From assembly GCA_004299555.1 (NCBI GenBank), contig SCQU01000027.1:1-50110 (forward strand): 50,110 nucleotides of DNA. The letters run 5' to 3'. Of the stretch, positions 35,520 through 45,705 are shown in pieces. The DNA comes from Rhodanobacteraceae bacterium. Lineage in GTDB: Bacteria; Pseudomonadota; Gammaproteobacteria; Xanthomonadales; Rhodanobacteraceae. Position 1 is the stretch's first letter, and every line of letters starts with the position of its first letter. Position numbers and translations under genes: made by a program. The notes beneath the pieces are model-generated. The model was not told the origin of the DNA. It searched no databases and worked only from the letters and a program-made list of their open reading frames with translations.

Positions 35520-36578
35520 ATGGCCGACACCCATCTGACCGCGGAGGCCCCTCCGCAAACCGACACGGCGGCGGCGCGGGTGTATCGCCACGCACTGGTG
35601 CTGGATGCCAACGCCCTGCCCGCGTGCGGCAGCGAATTTGCCCACGCCGGCCGGTTCCAGGCACTGCGCGAGTCGGGTGTCACCGCATTCAAAAGTACGC
35701 TCGGTGGCGCGAACGGAACCTTCGAGGAAGCGATCAGCGAAATCGCTGCAGCACAATCCCTGGTCGAGCAACACCCTGACGCATTCATCAAGGTCACGCA
35801 CCACGCCGACCTCGCGCGCGCCAAGCGCGAGGGCAAGGCGGCGGTAATCTTTTCCTTCGAAGCCGCGACGATGCTGGAAGGAAACCCCGAGCGCATCGGT
35901 TTGTTCCGTCATCTCGGCGTGCTGGTGATGCAGCTCGCCTACAACCACGCAACGCCATTCGGTTGCGGCTGCCTCGACGGCGAAACCGCCGGCGTCACCG
36001 CGACCGGCCGCGAAGCCATCACGCGGATGAACGCACTTGGCGTCGCGCTGTACCTCAGTCACGCCAACACGCAGACCACCATCGACGGCATCGCCCTGTC
36101 GGCCAAGCCTCCGGTGTTTACCCACACCGGCTGCCGCGCGCTGTTTGCGCATCCGCGCAACAAGCGCGATGCCGAACTGCGGGCGCTGGCCGACAAGGGC
36201 GGCGTTGCGGGCGTGTACATGCTGCCTTATCTCACGCCCGACGATCGCCAGCCACAGCTCGCCGATTTCATGCACCACCTGCTGCACGCACTTGCGGTGT
36301 GCGGCGAAGATCACGTCGGCATCGGCACCGACACCACGTTCTTTGCGGTCGATGACGCGGCGCTCCAGGTCATGCGTGAGGAAGCCGCCGACCGGCGCCG
36401 GCGTGGCGTCAGTGCGCCCGGCGAAAACCGCCTGCCCTACATCCCCGACCTCAACACGCCGCGCAAGCTCGAACGCGTGACCGGAGCCCTGCTGCAACAC
36501 GGCTACAGCGAGCGCGTCGCCGACAAGGTGCTGGGCGGCAACTTCAACCGCGTGTTCGAAGAAATCTGGATCAACTGA
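35520..36578 (+). CDS. M19 (membrane/renal) dipeptidase-like protein
   Basis: A 352-residue cytosolic TIM-barrel protein of peptidase family M19. Recognisable parts are IFSFEAATMLEGN (bridging Glu), LYLSHANTQTT, PVFTHTGCRALFAHPRN and EDHVGIGTDTTFF. However, the N-terminal zinc motif, normally DGHNDLP, reads DANALP (residues 29-34), so the HxD ligand pair is missing. M19 enzymes cut dipeptides, including D-residue dipeptides, and some open beta-lactams. This one may use one zinc or a changed chemistry. Shine-Dalgarno GGAGA lies 7 nt before the ATG; an upstream TTG is less likely. Followed by the aminotransferase gene after 2 bp. Confidence 0.83.
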   Translation: MADTHLTAEAPPQTDTAAARVYRHALVLDANALPACGSEFAHAGRFQALRESGVTAFKSTLGGANGTFEEAISEIAAAQSLVEQHPDAFIKVTHHADLARAKREGKAAVIFSFEAATMLEGNPERIGLFRHLGVLVMQLAYNHATPFGCGCLDGETAGVTATGREAITRMNALGVALYLSHANTQTTIDGIALSAKPPVFTHTGCRALFAHPRNKRDAELRALADKGGVAGVYMLPYLTPDDRQPQLADFMHHLLHALAVCGEDHVGIGTDTTFFAVDDAALQVMREEAADRRRRGVSAPGENRLPYIPDLNTPRKLERVTGALLQHGYSERVADKVLGGNFNRVFEEIWIN

Positions 36579-36580
36579 CC

Positions 36581-37507
36581 ATGTCCAAAGGCACCCACGA
36601 CTACGCGCCCGATCCGCGCAACGCGACCATCAAGGTCAACTTGAACGGTGCGCTGGTCGCACGCGATGCAGCGAAGGTTTCGGTGTTCGACGCGGGCTAC
36701 GTGCTGGGCGACGGTGTGTGGGAGGGCCTGCGCCTGCATGACGGTGGCCTGCCGTTTCTGGACCTGCATCTCGACCGCCTGTACGAAGGCGCCAAGGCCA
36801 TCGACCTCGATATCGGACTGACGCGCGAGGCACTGACCCAACGCATCATCGACACCCTGCGCGCCAATGGCATGCGCGACCACGTCCACATTCGCCTCAT
36901 GGTGACCCGCGGCATCAAGTCGACGCCGCACCAGGATCCGCGCTTCGTGATCGGGCCGCCGACCATCGTCATCGTGCCCGAATACAAGGATCCGCTGCCC
37001 GCCACCGTCGAGCGGGGAATTCGCCTGTTTACCGTGCACGTGCGGCGCGGCGCACCCGACGTCCAGGACCCGAAGCTCAACAGCCATTCCAAGCTCAACT
37101 GCATCCTGGCCTGCATCCAGGCCACCAAGGCGGGAGCCGACGAAGCGCTGATGCTTGACCCGCTGGGTTTCGTTGCCACCTGCAACTCCACGCACTTTTT
37201 CATTGTGCGCAAGGGGACGGTCTGGACGTCGACCGGCAAGTACTGCCTCGGCGGCATTACCCGTGGCAACGTGCTGCGCCTGTGCCGTGACCACGGCCTT
37301 CCGGTGTTCGAGAAGGACTTCAGCCTTACCGACGTCTACGGTGCCGATGAGGCCTTCGTCACCGGCACCTTTGCCGGCATCACGCCCGTGCGTGAAGTCG
37401 ACGGCCGCCTGCTGGGCGATGGCCAACGCGGGCCCATGTGCAGCCACCTGCAAACGCTGTACCAGCGGTTGGTCGAAACCGAAAGCCACGCGGGCGTACA
37501 GGTGTAA
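36581..37507 (+). CDS. Class IV PLP aminotransferase (branched-chain / D-amino-acid type)
   Basis: A 308-residue fold-type IV aminotransferase. It has VFDAGYVLGDGVWEGLRLHD, the probable PLP lysine Lys171 in NSHSKLNCILA, EALMLDPLGFVATCNSTHFF and the phosphate-binding GGITRGNVLRLC. The VTGTFAGITPVREVDGR near the end is also typical. The SKLN context around the lysine recalls the D-alanine aminotransferase/ADC-lyase side of the family as much as IlvE, so the stereospecificity is open. It sits between the dipeptidase and a sulfotransferase-like gene with 2-bp gaps, suggesting catabolism of freed amino acids. Confidence 0.86.
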   Translation: MSKGTHDYAPDPRNATIKVNLNGALVARDAAKVSVFDAGYVLGDGVWEGLRLHDGGLPFLDLHLDRLYEGAKAIDLDIGLTREALTQRIIDTLRANGMRDHVHIRLMVTRGIKSTPHQDPRFVIGPPTIVIVPEYKDPLPATVERGIRLFTVHVRRGAPDVQDPKLNSHSKLNCILACIQATKAGADEALMLDPLGFVATCNSTHFFIVRKGTVWTSTGKYCLGGITRGNVLRLCRDHGLPVFEKDFSLTDVYGADEAFVTGTFAGITPVREVDGRLLGDGQRGPMCSHLQTLYQRLVETESHAGVQV

Positions 37508-37509
37508 CC

Positions 37510-38253
37510 ATGCCCCAGGCCTTGCGCATTGCCATGTGGTCGGGTCCGCGCAACATCTCCACCGCGATGATGCGCGCGTGGGAAAACCGCGACGATACCG
37601 CGGTCATCGACGAGCCGTTTTACGCCCACTACCTGGTCGAAACCGGCGTCGAGCATCCGGGACGCGACGCCGTGATCGCCGCCCACGAAACCGATGCCGA
37701 AAAGGTGGCAGCATTGCTGGCCGGCCCGATTCCGGGCGGCAAGGCCATCTGGTACCAGAAGCACATGACCCAGCACATCCTGCCCGAGATGCGGCTGGAC
37801 TGGCTGGAGCACGTCACCAGCTGCTTCTTGATCCGCGCGCCTGAAGCCGTGGTGGCATCCTTCACGATCCAGCGCCCGGACGCCGAAGCATGGGAGCTCG
37901 GGTTTGAGCAACAGGCGCACCTGTTCGACTACGTTTGCGACCAGTTGGGACATGCGCCGCCGGTACTCGATGCCGCCGACGTACTCCGGAATCCACGGGG
38001 TGTCCTTACCGCACTCTGCAAGCGGCTGCGCATCCCGTTCAGCGACCGCATGCTGTCCTGGCCTGCCGGCCGCCGCGCGAGCGACGGCGCGTGGGCGCCG
38101 CATTGGTACGGCGCGGTCGAACGCTCCACCGGTTTCGCCGCCTGCCGCGTGCCGACGCGCAGCCTGAGCGCATCCCAACAACGCATGGTCGAGGAATGCA
38201 TGCCGTATTACACGCGGCTTGCCGCGCACCGGCTGCGGACGTCGACAGATTGA
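37510..38253 (+). CDS. Sulfotransferase-like P-loop protein
   Basis: A 247-residue cytosolic protein. The N-terminal IAMWSGPRNISTAMMRAWEN is the PAPS-loop variant seen in a small group of sulfotransferase-like proteins. DEPFYAHYLVETGVEHPGRD, YQKHMTQHILPEM and a SCFLIRAPEAVVASF (3'-phosphate region) follow. Members of this group are often encoded next to class IV aminotransferases, as here, but their acceptors are unknown. It starts 2 bp after the aminotransferase stop and ends the cluster; the next gene is convergent. Confidence 0.82.
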   Translation: MPQALRIAMWSGPRNISTAMMRAWENRDDTAVIDEPFYAHYLVETGVEHPGRDAVIAAHETDAEKVAALLAGPIPGGKAIWYQKHMTQHILPEMRLDWLEHVTSCFLIRAPEAVVASFTIQRPDAEAWELGFEQQAHLFDYVCDQLGHAPPVLDAADVLRNPRGVLTALCKRLRIPFSDRMLSWPAGRRASDGAWAPHWYGAVERSTGFAACRVPTRSLSASQQRMVEECMPYYTRLAAHRLRTSTD

Positions 38254-38258
38254 CCGCG

Positions 38259-38768
38259 TCAGCGTGCGGCGGCAATTTCCACTTCCGCTTCAATCTCCAC
38301 CGGCACGCCAAACGGCAGCTCGGCCATCCCGACCGCACTGCGCGCGTGGGCGCCGGCGTTGGCCCCCCACAATTGCACAATGAGATCCGAGCAGCCATTG
38401 ATCACGGCCGGCTGGCGCGTGAACCCTGGCGCGGAATTGACCATGCCGAAGACGCGCAGCCAGCGCACGATGCGGTCTAGGTTTCCAAGCTCGCGCGCGA
38501 GGCTGCCAAGGATCGACAGCGCCGTCAGGCGCGCCGCCGCGTAGCCCTGCTCGACCGTCAGCTCGCGCCCGAGCTTGCCCAACGGCCCCGCAATCGACCC
38601 GTCAGGCGCCTGGGCGCTGTGCCCTGACACCAGCACCCGGGTGCCCACCACATGCACGAAGCGGAACGGCAGCTCGACACCGGGCGGTGGCTTGACCGCC
38701 GGCGGCAGCGTGAGGCCCAACGCCGCAAGACGTTGCGTGATCGGGGCCTTGTCATGCGCGCCAGCCAT
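38259..38768 (-). CDS. RidA family protein
   Basis: A 169-residue member of the YjgF/RidA family. It has [60 protein letters not shown], and the C-terminal [20 protein letters not shown]. RidA proteins hydrolyse reactive enamines and imines made by PLP enzymes. The version here is about 40 residues longer than E. coli RidA and belongs to the longer subgroup. The active-site Arg of RidA proper lies at the R of the HARSAVGM segment. It is convergent with the aminotransferase cluster, a setting where an imine deaminase would be useful. Confidence 0.88.
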   Translation of the reverse strand: MAGAHDKAPITQRLAALGLTLPPAVKPPPGVELPFRFVHVVGTRVLVSGHSAQAPDGSIAGPLGKLGRELTVEQGYAAARLTALSILGSLARELGNLDRIVRWLRVFGMVNSAPGFTRQPAVINGCSDLIVQLWGANAGAHARSAVGMAELPFGVPVEIEAEVEIAAAR

Positions 38769-38909
38769 GCACCGATCATAACTCCGGTACCGGACGCGGG
38801 TACGCGGTGTCGGGTTGTCTGTGGCATATTGATCCCCATGTGCAACTACAGACCCGCCGCCGCGGGCCGCTGCACCCCGCTGCACCCCGCATCACTGTGT
38901 ACCGACCCC

Positions 38910-39368
38910 ATGCCCGACTACCGCAAAACTTCCGCCGCGCTCGCGAAACTGACACCCCTGCAATACCAGGTGACCCAGGAAGGCGCGACCGAACGCCCCT
39001 TCACCAACGAATTCAACGCACACCACGAAGCCGGACTGTACGTCGATATCGTGTCCGGCGAACCCCTGTTCACTTCGCTCGCCAAGTTCCCGAGCCATTG
39101 CGGCTGGCCGAGCTTCACGCACCCGGTCGATGCCGGCAATGTGGTCGAAAAGACCGACACCAGCTTCGGCATGACGCGCACGGAAGTCCGTTCCAAGCAC
39201 GCCGACAGCCACCTCGGCCACGTGTTCGACGACGGCCCGCGTGAAAGCGGCGGCCTGCGCTATTGCATCAATTCCGCATCGTTGCGGTTTGTGCCGCTGG
39301 CCGATCTGGAAAAGCAGGGCTATGGCGCGTATCTTGGCTTGTTCGAGCACGAGGCACAGCAATCATGA
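38910..39368 (+). CDS. msrB: Peptide-methionine (R)-S-oxide reductase MsrB, zinc-cysteine-less
   Basis: A 152-residue MsrB. The fold segments [36 protein letters not shown] and the catalytic Cys119 in [11 protein letters not shown] are present. The two CxxC pairs that bind structural zinc in most MsrB are gone: residues 46-49 are DIVS and the second pair is replaced at Ser95/Ala98. Cys64 is a possible resolving cysteine. It reduces methionine-R-sulfoxide in proteins. The ATG at 38910 gives the normal N-terminus; an in-frame ATG at 38838 is less likely. It overlaps msrA (ATGA). Confidence 0.92.
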   Translation: MPDYRKTSAALAKLTPLQYQVTQEGATERPFTNEFNAHHEAGLYVDIVSGEPLFTSLAKFPSHCGWPSFTHPVDAGNVVEKTDTSFGMTRTEVRSKHADSHLGHVFDDGPRESGGLRYCINSASLRFVPLADLEKQGYGAYLGLFEHEAQQS

Positions 39369-39883
39369 CCAGTCACACCGAGCGCGCGCTGCTGGCGGGC
39401 GGCTGCTTTTGGGGCATGCAGGATCTCATCCGCAAGCAGCCCGGCGTCATCGCAACGCGGGTGGGCTATTGCGGCGGCGAGGTACCGCACGCCACCTACC
39501 GCAACCACGGCAACCACGCCGAATCGATCGAGATCACCTTCGACCCAGCCGTACTGGGCTACCGCAAGCTGCTGGAGTTCTTCTTCCAGATCCACGACCC
39601 GACCACCATCAATCGCCAGGGCAATGACCTCGGCGCCAGCTACCGCTCGGCGATTTTCTACACCAGCGACGCGCAACGGCGGATCGCCCAAGACACCATC
39701 GCCGACGTCGATGCCTCGGGGCTGTGGCCCGGCAAGGTCGTCACGGAGGTGACCCCCGCCGGCGACTTCTGGGAAGCCGAACCCGAACACCAGGACTATC
39801 TGGAACGGATCCCCGACGGCTATACCTGCCACTTCGTGCGCCCGGACTGGAAGTTGCCGGTGCGTGAAAAGGCCGCCGGCTGA
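39365..39883 (+). CDS. msrA: Peptide-methionine (S)-S-oxide reductase MsrA
   Basis: A 172-residue MsrA with the active-site GGCFWG (Cys14), [37 protein letters not shown] and [15 protein letters not shown]. It reduces the S epimer of methionine sulfoxide. No signal peptide is present, so it acts in the cytosol with MsrB. Translation is coupled with msrB through a 4-bp overlap. Confidence 0.95.
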   Translation: MTSHTERALLAGGCFWGMQDLIRKQPGVIATRVGYCGGEVPHATYRNHGNHAESIEITFDPAVLGYRKLLEFFFQIHDPTTINRQGNDLGASYRSAIFYTSDAQRRIAQDTIADVDASGLWPGKVVTEVTPAGDFWEAEPEHQDYLERIPDGYTCHFVRPDWKLPVREKAAG

Positions 39884-40018
39884 GCACCCGGAAGCGCCAA
39901 GCGCCGCCGCCGTGGCGCCAGCCCCAATACCAAACCTGCCGCGCCCCGGCCGTGACGCCGCGCGCCTGTGCGCCACCGCGGCCCGGCGCGCGATTGCTGA
40001 TACCTCCTGGAGACAACG

Positions 40019-41083
40019 ATGCACCCCACCTCCGCCTATGCCGCACCCGCCGCGGACCAGCCGCTCGGCCCACGCACCATCCAGCGCCGCAACCCGGGCC
40101 CGCACGACGTCGCGATCGACATCCGCTACTGCGGCGTCTGCCATTCCGACCTGCATACCGTCCGCAACGAATGGGGCAACACGATCTACCCGTGCGTGCC
40201 GGGCCATGAGATCGTCGGCATCGTCACCGCAGCCGGACACGAGGTAACGGAATTCAAGCCCGGCGACAGTGTCGGCGTCGGGTGCATGGTCGACAGTTGC
40301 GGCCATTGCGACTCCTGCCGCGCCGGCGAGGAAAATTATTGCGAAAACGGATTCACCGGCACCTACAACGGCCCGGCCATCGAAGGCGGACACACCCTGG
40401 GCGGATACTCCGCCAACATCGTGGTGGACGACAAATTCGTGCTGCACATCACCCACCAGGACAACCTGGCCGCCGTCGCGCCGCTCCTGTGCGCCGGCAT
40501 TACGACCTACTCGCCGCTGCGGCACTGGCGCGTCGGACCCGGCAAGAGGGTCGGCATCGTCGGCCTGGGTGGCCTTGGCCACATGGGCGTCAAACTCGCG
40601 CACGCGATGGGCGCGGAGGTGGTGCTGTTTACCACCTCGCCCGGCAAGATCGCCGACGGCAGGCGTCTGGGCGCCGACGATGTCGTCATCTCGAAGGACC
40701 CGGTGCAGATGGAGCACCGGCACAATGGGTTTGATTTCATCCTCGACACGGTGTCCGCGCCGCACGACCTCGACGCCTATCTGGTGCTGCTGAAACGCGA
40801 AGGCACGTTGTGCCTGCTCGGCGCACCCGCCACACCGCACCCGTCGCCGGCGGCGCACAACCTGATCTTCAAGCGCCGCCAGCTTGCCGGATCGCTCATC
40901 GGCGGCATTCGCGAAACCCAGGAAATGCTGGACTTCTGCGCCGCCCGCAACATCGTCTGCGACATCGAGATGATCGCCATGCGGGACATCAACACCGCCT
41001 ACGAGCGCATGCTGAAGCGTGACGTGAAGTATCGCTTCGTGATCGACATGCAAACCCTGAAGGACGCTACCAGGAGCGCGTAA
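40019..41083 (+). CDS. Zinc-dependent NAD(P) alcohol dehydrogenase (YahK/CAD-like)
   Basis: A 354-residue medium-chain dehydrogenase. Catalytic zinc ligands are Cys41 ([11 protein letters not shown]) and His63 (PGHEIVG). Structural zinc cysteines are C94, C97, C100 and C108. The Rossmann motif [17 protein letters not shown] lies near 181-197. The pattern fits the cinnamyl-alcohol-dehydrogenase branch, NADPH-linked aldehyde reductases such as E. coli YahK. Shine-Dalgarno CTGGAG precedes the ATG. It is a monocistron by spacing (135 bp after msrA, 85 bp before the MFS gene). Confidence 0.92.
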
Positions 41084-41168
41084 CGCCGCAACCCTGTTGC
41101 CCGGCGCGCGCCCGCACGCCACACTTGCGTGTCCACGCCACCCGTGCGTGACACGGAGCCCGCGTCCC

Positions 41169-42377
41169 ATGCAACCACGCGCACGCGCACCCATCTGGCT
41201 GATGGGCATGGCCATGGTGCCGTTCGGCATGCTCACCGGATTCACCCTCTTTACCGTACCGCAGCTGTTGGCGGCGCAGCACGTCCCAGAAGGCGAGATC
41301 GCGGGACTTACCGCGCTGGCAAGCTCGCCCATGTTCTGGGTGTTTCTGGTGTCCCCGATCCTCGATGTGCGTTTCAGCCGCCGCACCTATGCCGTAGCCT
41401 GCGCGGTGATCGCCGCCGTGCTGACCCCGATTGCCATGCTGAGCATCCACCACCTGGCGTTGCTGGGTGGACTGCTGCTGGCCGCGAACCTCGCCAGCAT
41501 GTGCATGGGCAACGCGCTCGGCGGCTGGTTTTCAACCGTCATCGCCCACGAAGATGAAAGCCGCCTCAGCGCCTGGATGACGGTTGGCAACGTCGGCGGC
41601 TTTGGGCTCCTGGTCGCCGTGGTGATCGAGTTGATCCATGCGCTGACCTTGCCGGCCGCCGCCATCGTGCTGGGCGCGGCGCAACTGCTGCCGCTGGCGA
41701 TCTACCCCTTCGTGCCCGCCAGACCGCCCGGCACGCAACTGGCGCGCGACAGTTTCGTGCAGTTCTTCGCCACCATCGCCGCCCTGTTCAAGCGCCGCGA
41801 GATCCTGATTGCGCTGGCGATGTTCCTGCTGCCATCGGCGTCGTTCTCGCTCACCAACGTGCTCGGCGGACTCGGCAACGATTTCCATGCCTCGGCGGCC
41901 ACGGTCAGCCTTGCCGGCGGTACCGGCGCCATCATCGCCGGCATTGCCGGCAGCCTCAGCCTGCCGCAGCTCGCCAAGCGCGCGCGGCTCCGGCCGCTGT
42001 ACCTTGGTATCGGCATCGTGGGTTCGCTGTTTACCCTCAGCCTGCTGCTGATGCCGCACGCGGCCTGGACGTTCGTGGTCGCCATCATGGGCGAAAACGT
42101 GTTCCAGTCGCTGGGCATCACCTGTTCGTTTGCGATCGCATTCGAAACGATTGGGCAAAACAACCCGCTCGCGTCCACGATTTTCGCGGTGCTCTCGGCG
42201 GCGGGAAATTTCCCGATCGACTACATGGTGGCGGTGGATGGCCACGCCTACGCCTGGCACGGCCTCAGCGGCAGCCTCATCGCCGACGCAGGGCTGGGTA
42301 TCCTTTCCTGCCTGCTGCTGATTGTGCTGCTGCGGCTGGTACGAAAACCCGTGGTGATGCCCCGCGTGGCGACCTGA
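41169..42377 (+). CDS. MFS transporter, AmpG-like
   Basis: A 402-residue inner-membrane protein with about 12 hydrophobic segments. The loop motif [18 protein letters not shown] after helix 2 and the [20 protein letters not shown] after helix 4 match the branch that includes the muropeptide permease AmpG. The central loop carries [15 protein letters not shown]. The substrate cannot be assigned. The ATG at 41169 starts just before the first helix; the longer upstream frame is intergenic. Confidence 0.83.
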
Positions 42378-42425
42378 AGCGCCGCGTCGCGCGCGCCCGA
42401 TCCGCGTGCGCGACCGGCCGTCCGC

Positions 42426-44096
<1,671 letters not shown>

Positions 44097-44245
44097 GGGT
44101 ATCCCAGCCAGAAAGAGGCCCCGATTATGCGGCCGATCGGCATCTGCCGCACGCCCGGCGCCCGCGTTCACGCGCAAGAGTAGACTCGCCCTGCCGGTCC
44201 CGCCGCAGCGTCTTTAGGCACTCCACTCCACAGGGGGTACACGCG

Positions 44246-44959
44246 ATGTACGCAACCGACCGCAGTTCCCGCCGCCGTTTCCTGCACCACGCCAGCCTCG
44301 GCATCCTCGCACTCTCCATGGCAGCGCCTTTGCGCCGTGCGTGGGCCATCGCAACACCACAGAATGCCATCACGCCGCAGGCCGCACTGGACAGGTTGAT
44401 GGCCGGCAATGCGCGTTATGCGGCCAACAAGCTCGATCCCAGGGATTTTGCGGCGGGCCGGGCAGCACGCGCGAACGCGCAATTCCCCATCGCCTCGATC
44501 CTGTGCTGTGCCGATTCGCGGGTGGCCCCCGAGCTGATCTTCGACCAGGCACCCGGCGATCTCTTCGTGGTGCGCGTTGCAGGCAATTATCTCAACAACG
44601 ACGCTTTGCCGAGCCTGGAATACGGCGTGGGCGTACTCGGCACGCCGCTGGTGATGGTGCTTGGCCACAGCGGCTGCGGTGCGGTCAAGGCCGCGATCGA
44701 GGAAATCCGGGATCCGAAACCGTTGCCGGGTCACATCTGGGACATCACCGACGCCGTACGGCCCGGCATCGAACACGTCGTCAAGGCCGGGGGCGAGGGA
44801 ATGCTGGAGCGCGCCATCGACGCGAACGTCGCCTACAACACCGCGCGCGTTGCTTCGGCGCAGCCGATCATCGCGCAAGCGGTGAAACGCAAACACGTGC
44901 GCGTGGTCGGTGCGGAATACGAGCTGGCGACGGGCGTGGTGCGGTTGCTGGAAGCGTGA
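44246..44959 (+). CDS. Exported beta-class carbonic anhydrase
   Basis: A 237-residue protein with a Tat signal: SSRRRFLHHA at 7-16, then a hydrophobic stretch. The beta-class zinc site is CADSR (Cys88, Asp90, Arg92) with His141 and Cys144 in HSGCGAVK. It interconverts CO2 and bicarbonate. The twin-arginine signal means it folds, zinc included, before export to the periplasm. It has its own start after a 149-bp gap opposite hutU. Confidence 0.93.
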   Translation: MYATDRSSRRRFLHHASLGILALSMAAPLRRAWAIATPQNAITPQAALDRLMAGNARYAANKLDPRDFAAGRAARANAQFPIASILCCADSRVAPELIFDQAPGDLFVVRVAGNYLNNDALPSLEYGVGVLGTPLVMVLGHSGCGAVKAAIEEIRDPKPLPGHIWDITDAVRPGIEHVVKAGGEGMLERAIDANVAYNTARVASAQPIIAQAVKRKHVRVVGAEYELATGVVRLLEA

Positions 44960-45009
44960 GCGCCCCGCACTTACAGTTGTTTCCATTGAACTGATTTTGG
45001 GCTCGCAGG

Positions 45010-45687
45010 ATGAACGCCGAATATTGGCTGCAGCGCTGGCGCGAGGGCCGCACGGGCTGGCACCACGACAAGGTGATGCCGCTGCTCGAAAAGCACTGGC
45101 CCACGCTGAACGTGCCGCGCGGGGCACGCGTGCTGGTGCCCTTGTGCGGCAAGTCGCTCGACATGCTGTGGCTGGCGCAACAGGGCTTGCAGGTACTGGG
45201 GGTTGACCTGTCACCGGTCGCGCTGGAAACCTTCCTGACGGACAACCAGCTGCACGCGCGCGGGCGCGCACAGGCTGGCAGCACGCACTACGAGGTCACC
45301 AACCCGCCCGGCGGCGGCATTGAACTGGTCAATGGCGACGTGTTTTCCGTGGCCGGCGCGGTGCTCGGCGCCTGCCACGCGTTTTACGACCGGGCGGCGC
45401 TGATCGCGCTGCCCGCGGCGGACCGCGAACGCCTCGCGGGCGAGGTCTACGCGACCCTTGCGCCCGCTGCGCGGGGCCTCTTGATTACCCTCGACTACCC
45501 GGAAGGCGAGATGCAGGGCCCGCCATTCAGCGTGGACGAGAGCGAGGTACACCGCCTGTTTGACGCCCGCTGGACGGTACGGCAACTGGAACGGCGCGAC
45601 ATCCTGGCCTCGCAGCCAAGCTTCCGCGACAACGGCGTCAGCGCCCTGCACACGGCGGTCTACGCGCTCCTGCGCGCCGCTGGCTGA
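45010..45687 (+). CDS. tpm: Thiopurine S-methyltransferase
   Basis: A 225-residue SAM-dependent methyltransferase. It opens MNAEYWLQRWREGRTGWHHD, followed by RVLVPLCGKSLDMLWLAQQG and VLGVDLSPVALETF (SAM binding). Later come CHAFYDRAALIALP and LLITLDYPEGEMQGPPFSV. Bacterial Tpm methylates thiopurines and selenium or tellurium oxyanions. It starts 50 bp after the carbonic anhydrase stop. Confidence 0.94.
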   Translation: MNAEYWLQRWREGRTGWHHDKVMPLLEKHWPTLNVPRGARVLVPLCGKSLDMLWLAQQGLQVLGVDLSPVALETFLTDNQLHARGRAQAGSTHYEVTNPPGGGIELVNGDVFSVAGAVLGACHAFYDRAALIALPAADRERLAGEVYATLAPAARGLLITLDYPEGEMQGPPFSVDESEVHRLFDARWTVRQLERRDILASQPSFRDNGVSALHTAVYALLRAAG

Positions 45688-45705
45688 GCCCTCCGGAACC
45701 CGCCC

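Noticed and set aside
33054-36500. 1148-residue open frame antisense to the Ntn amidase and dipeptidase genes
   Set aside because: It covers two well-supported genes on the other strand, has no recognisable domain, and has the composition of a GC-rich shadow frame.
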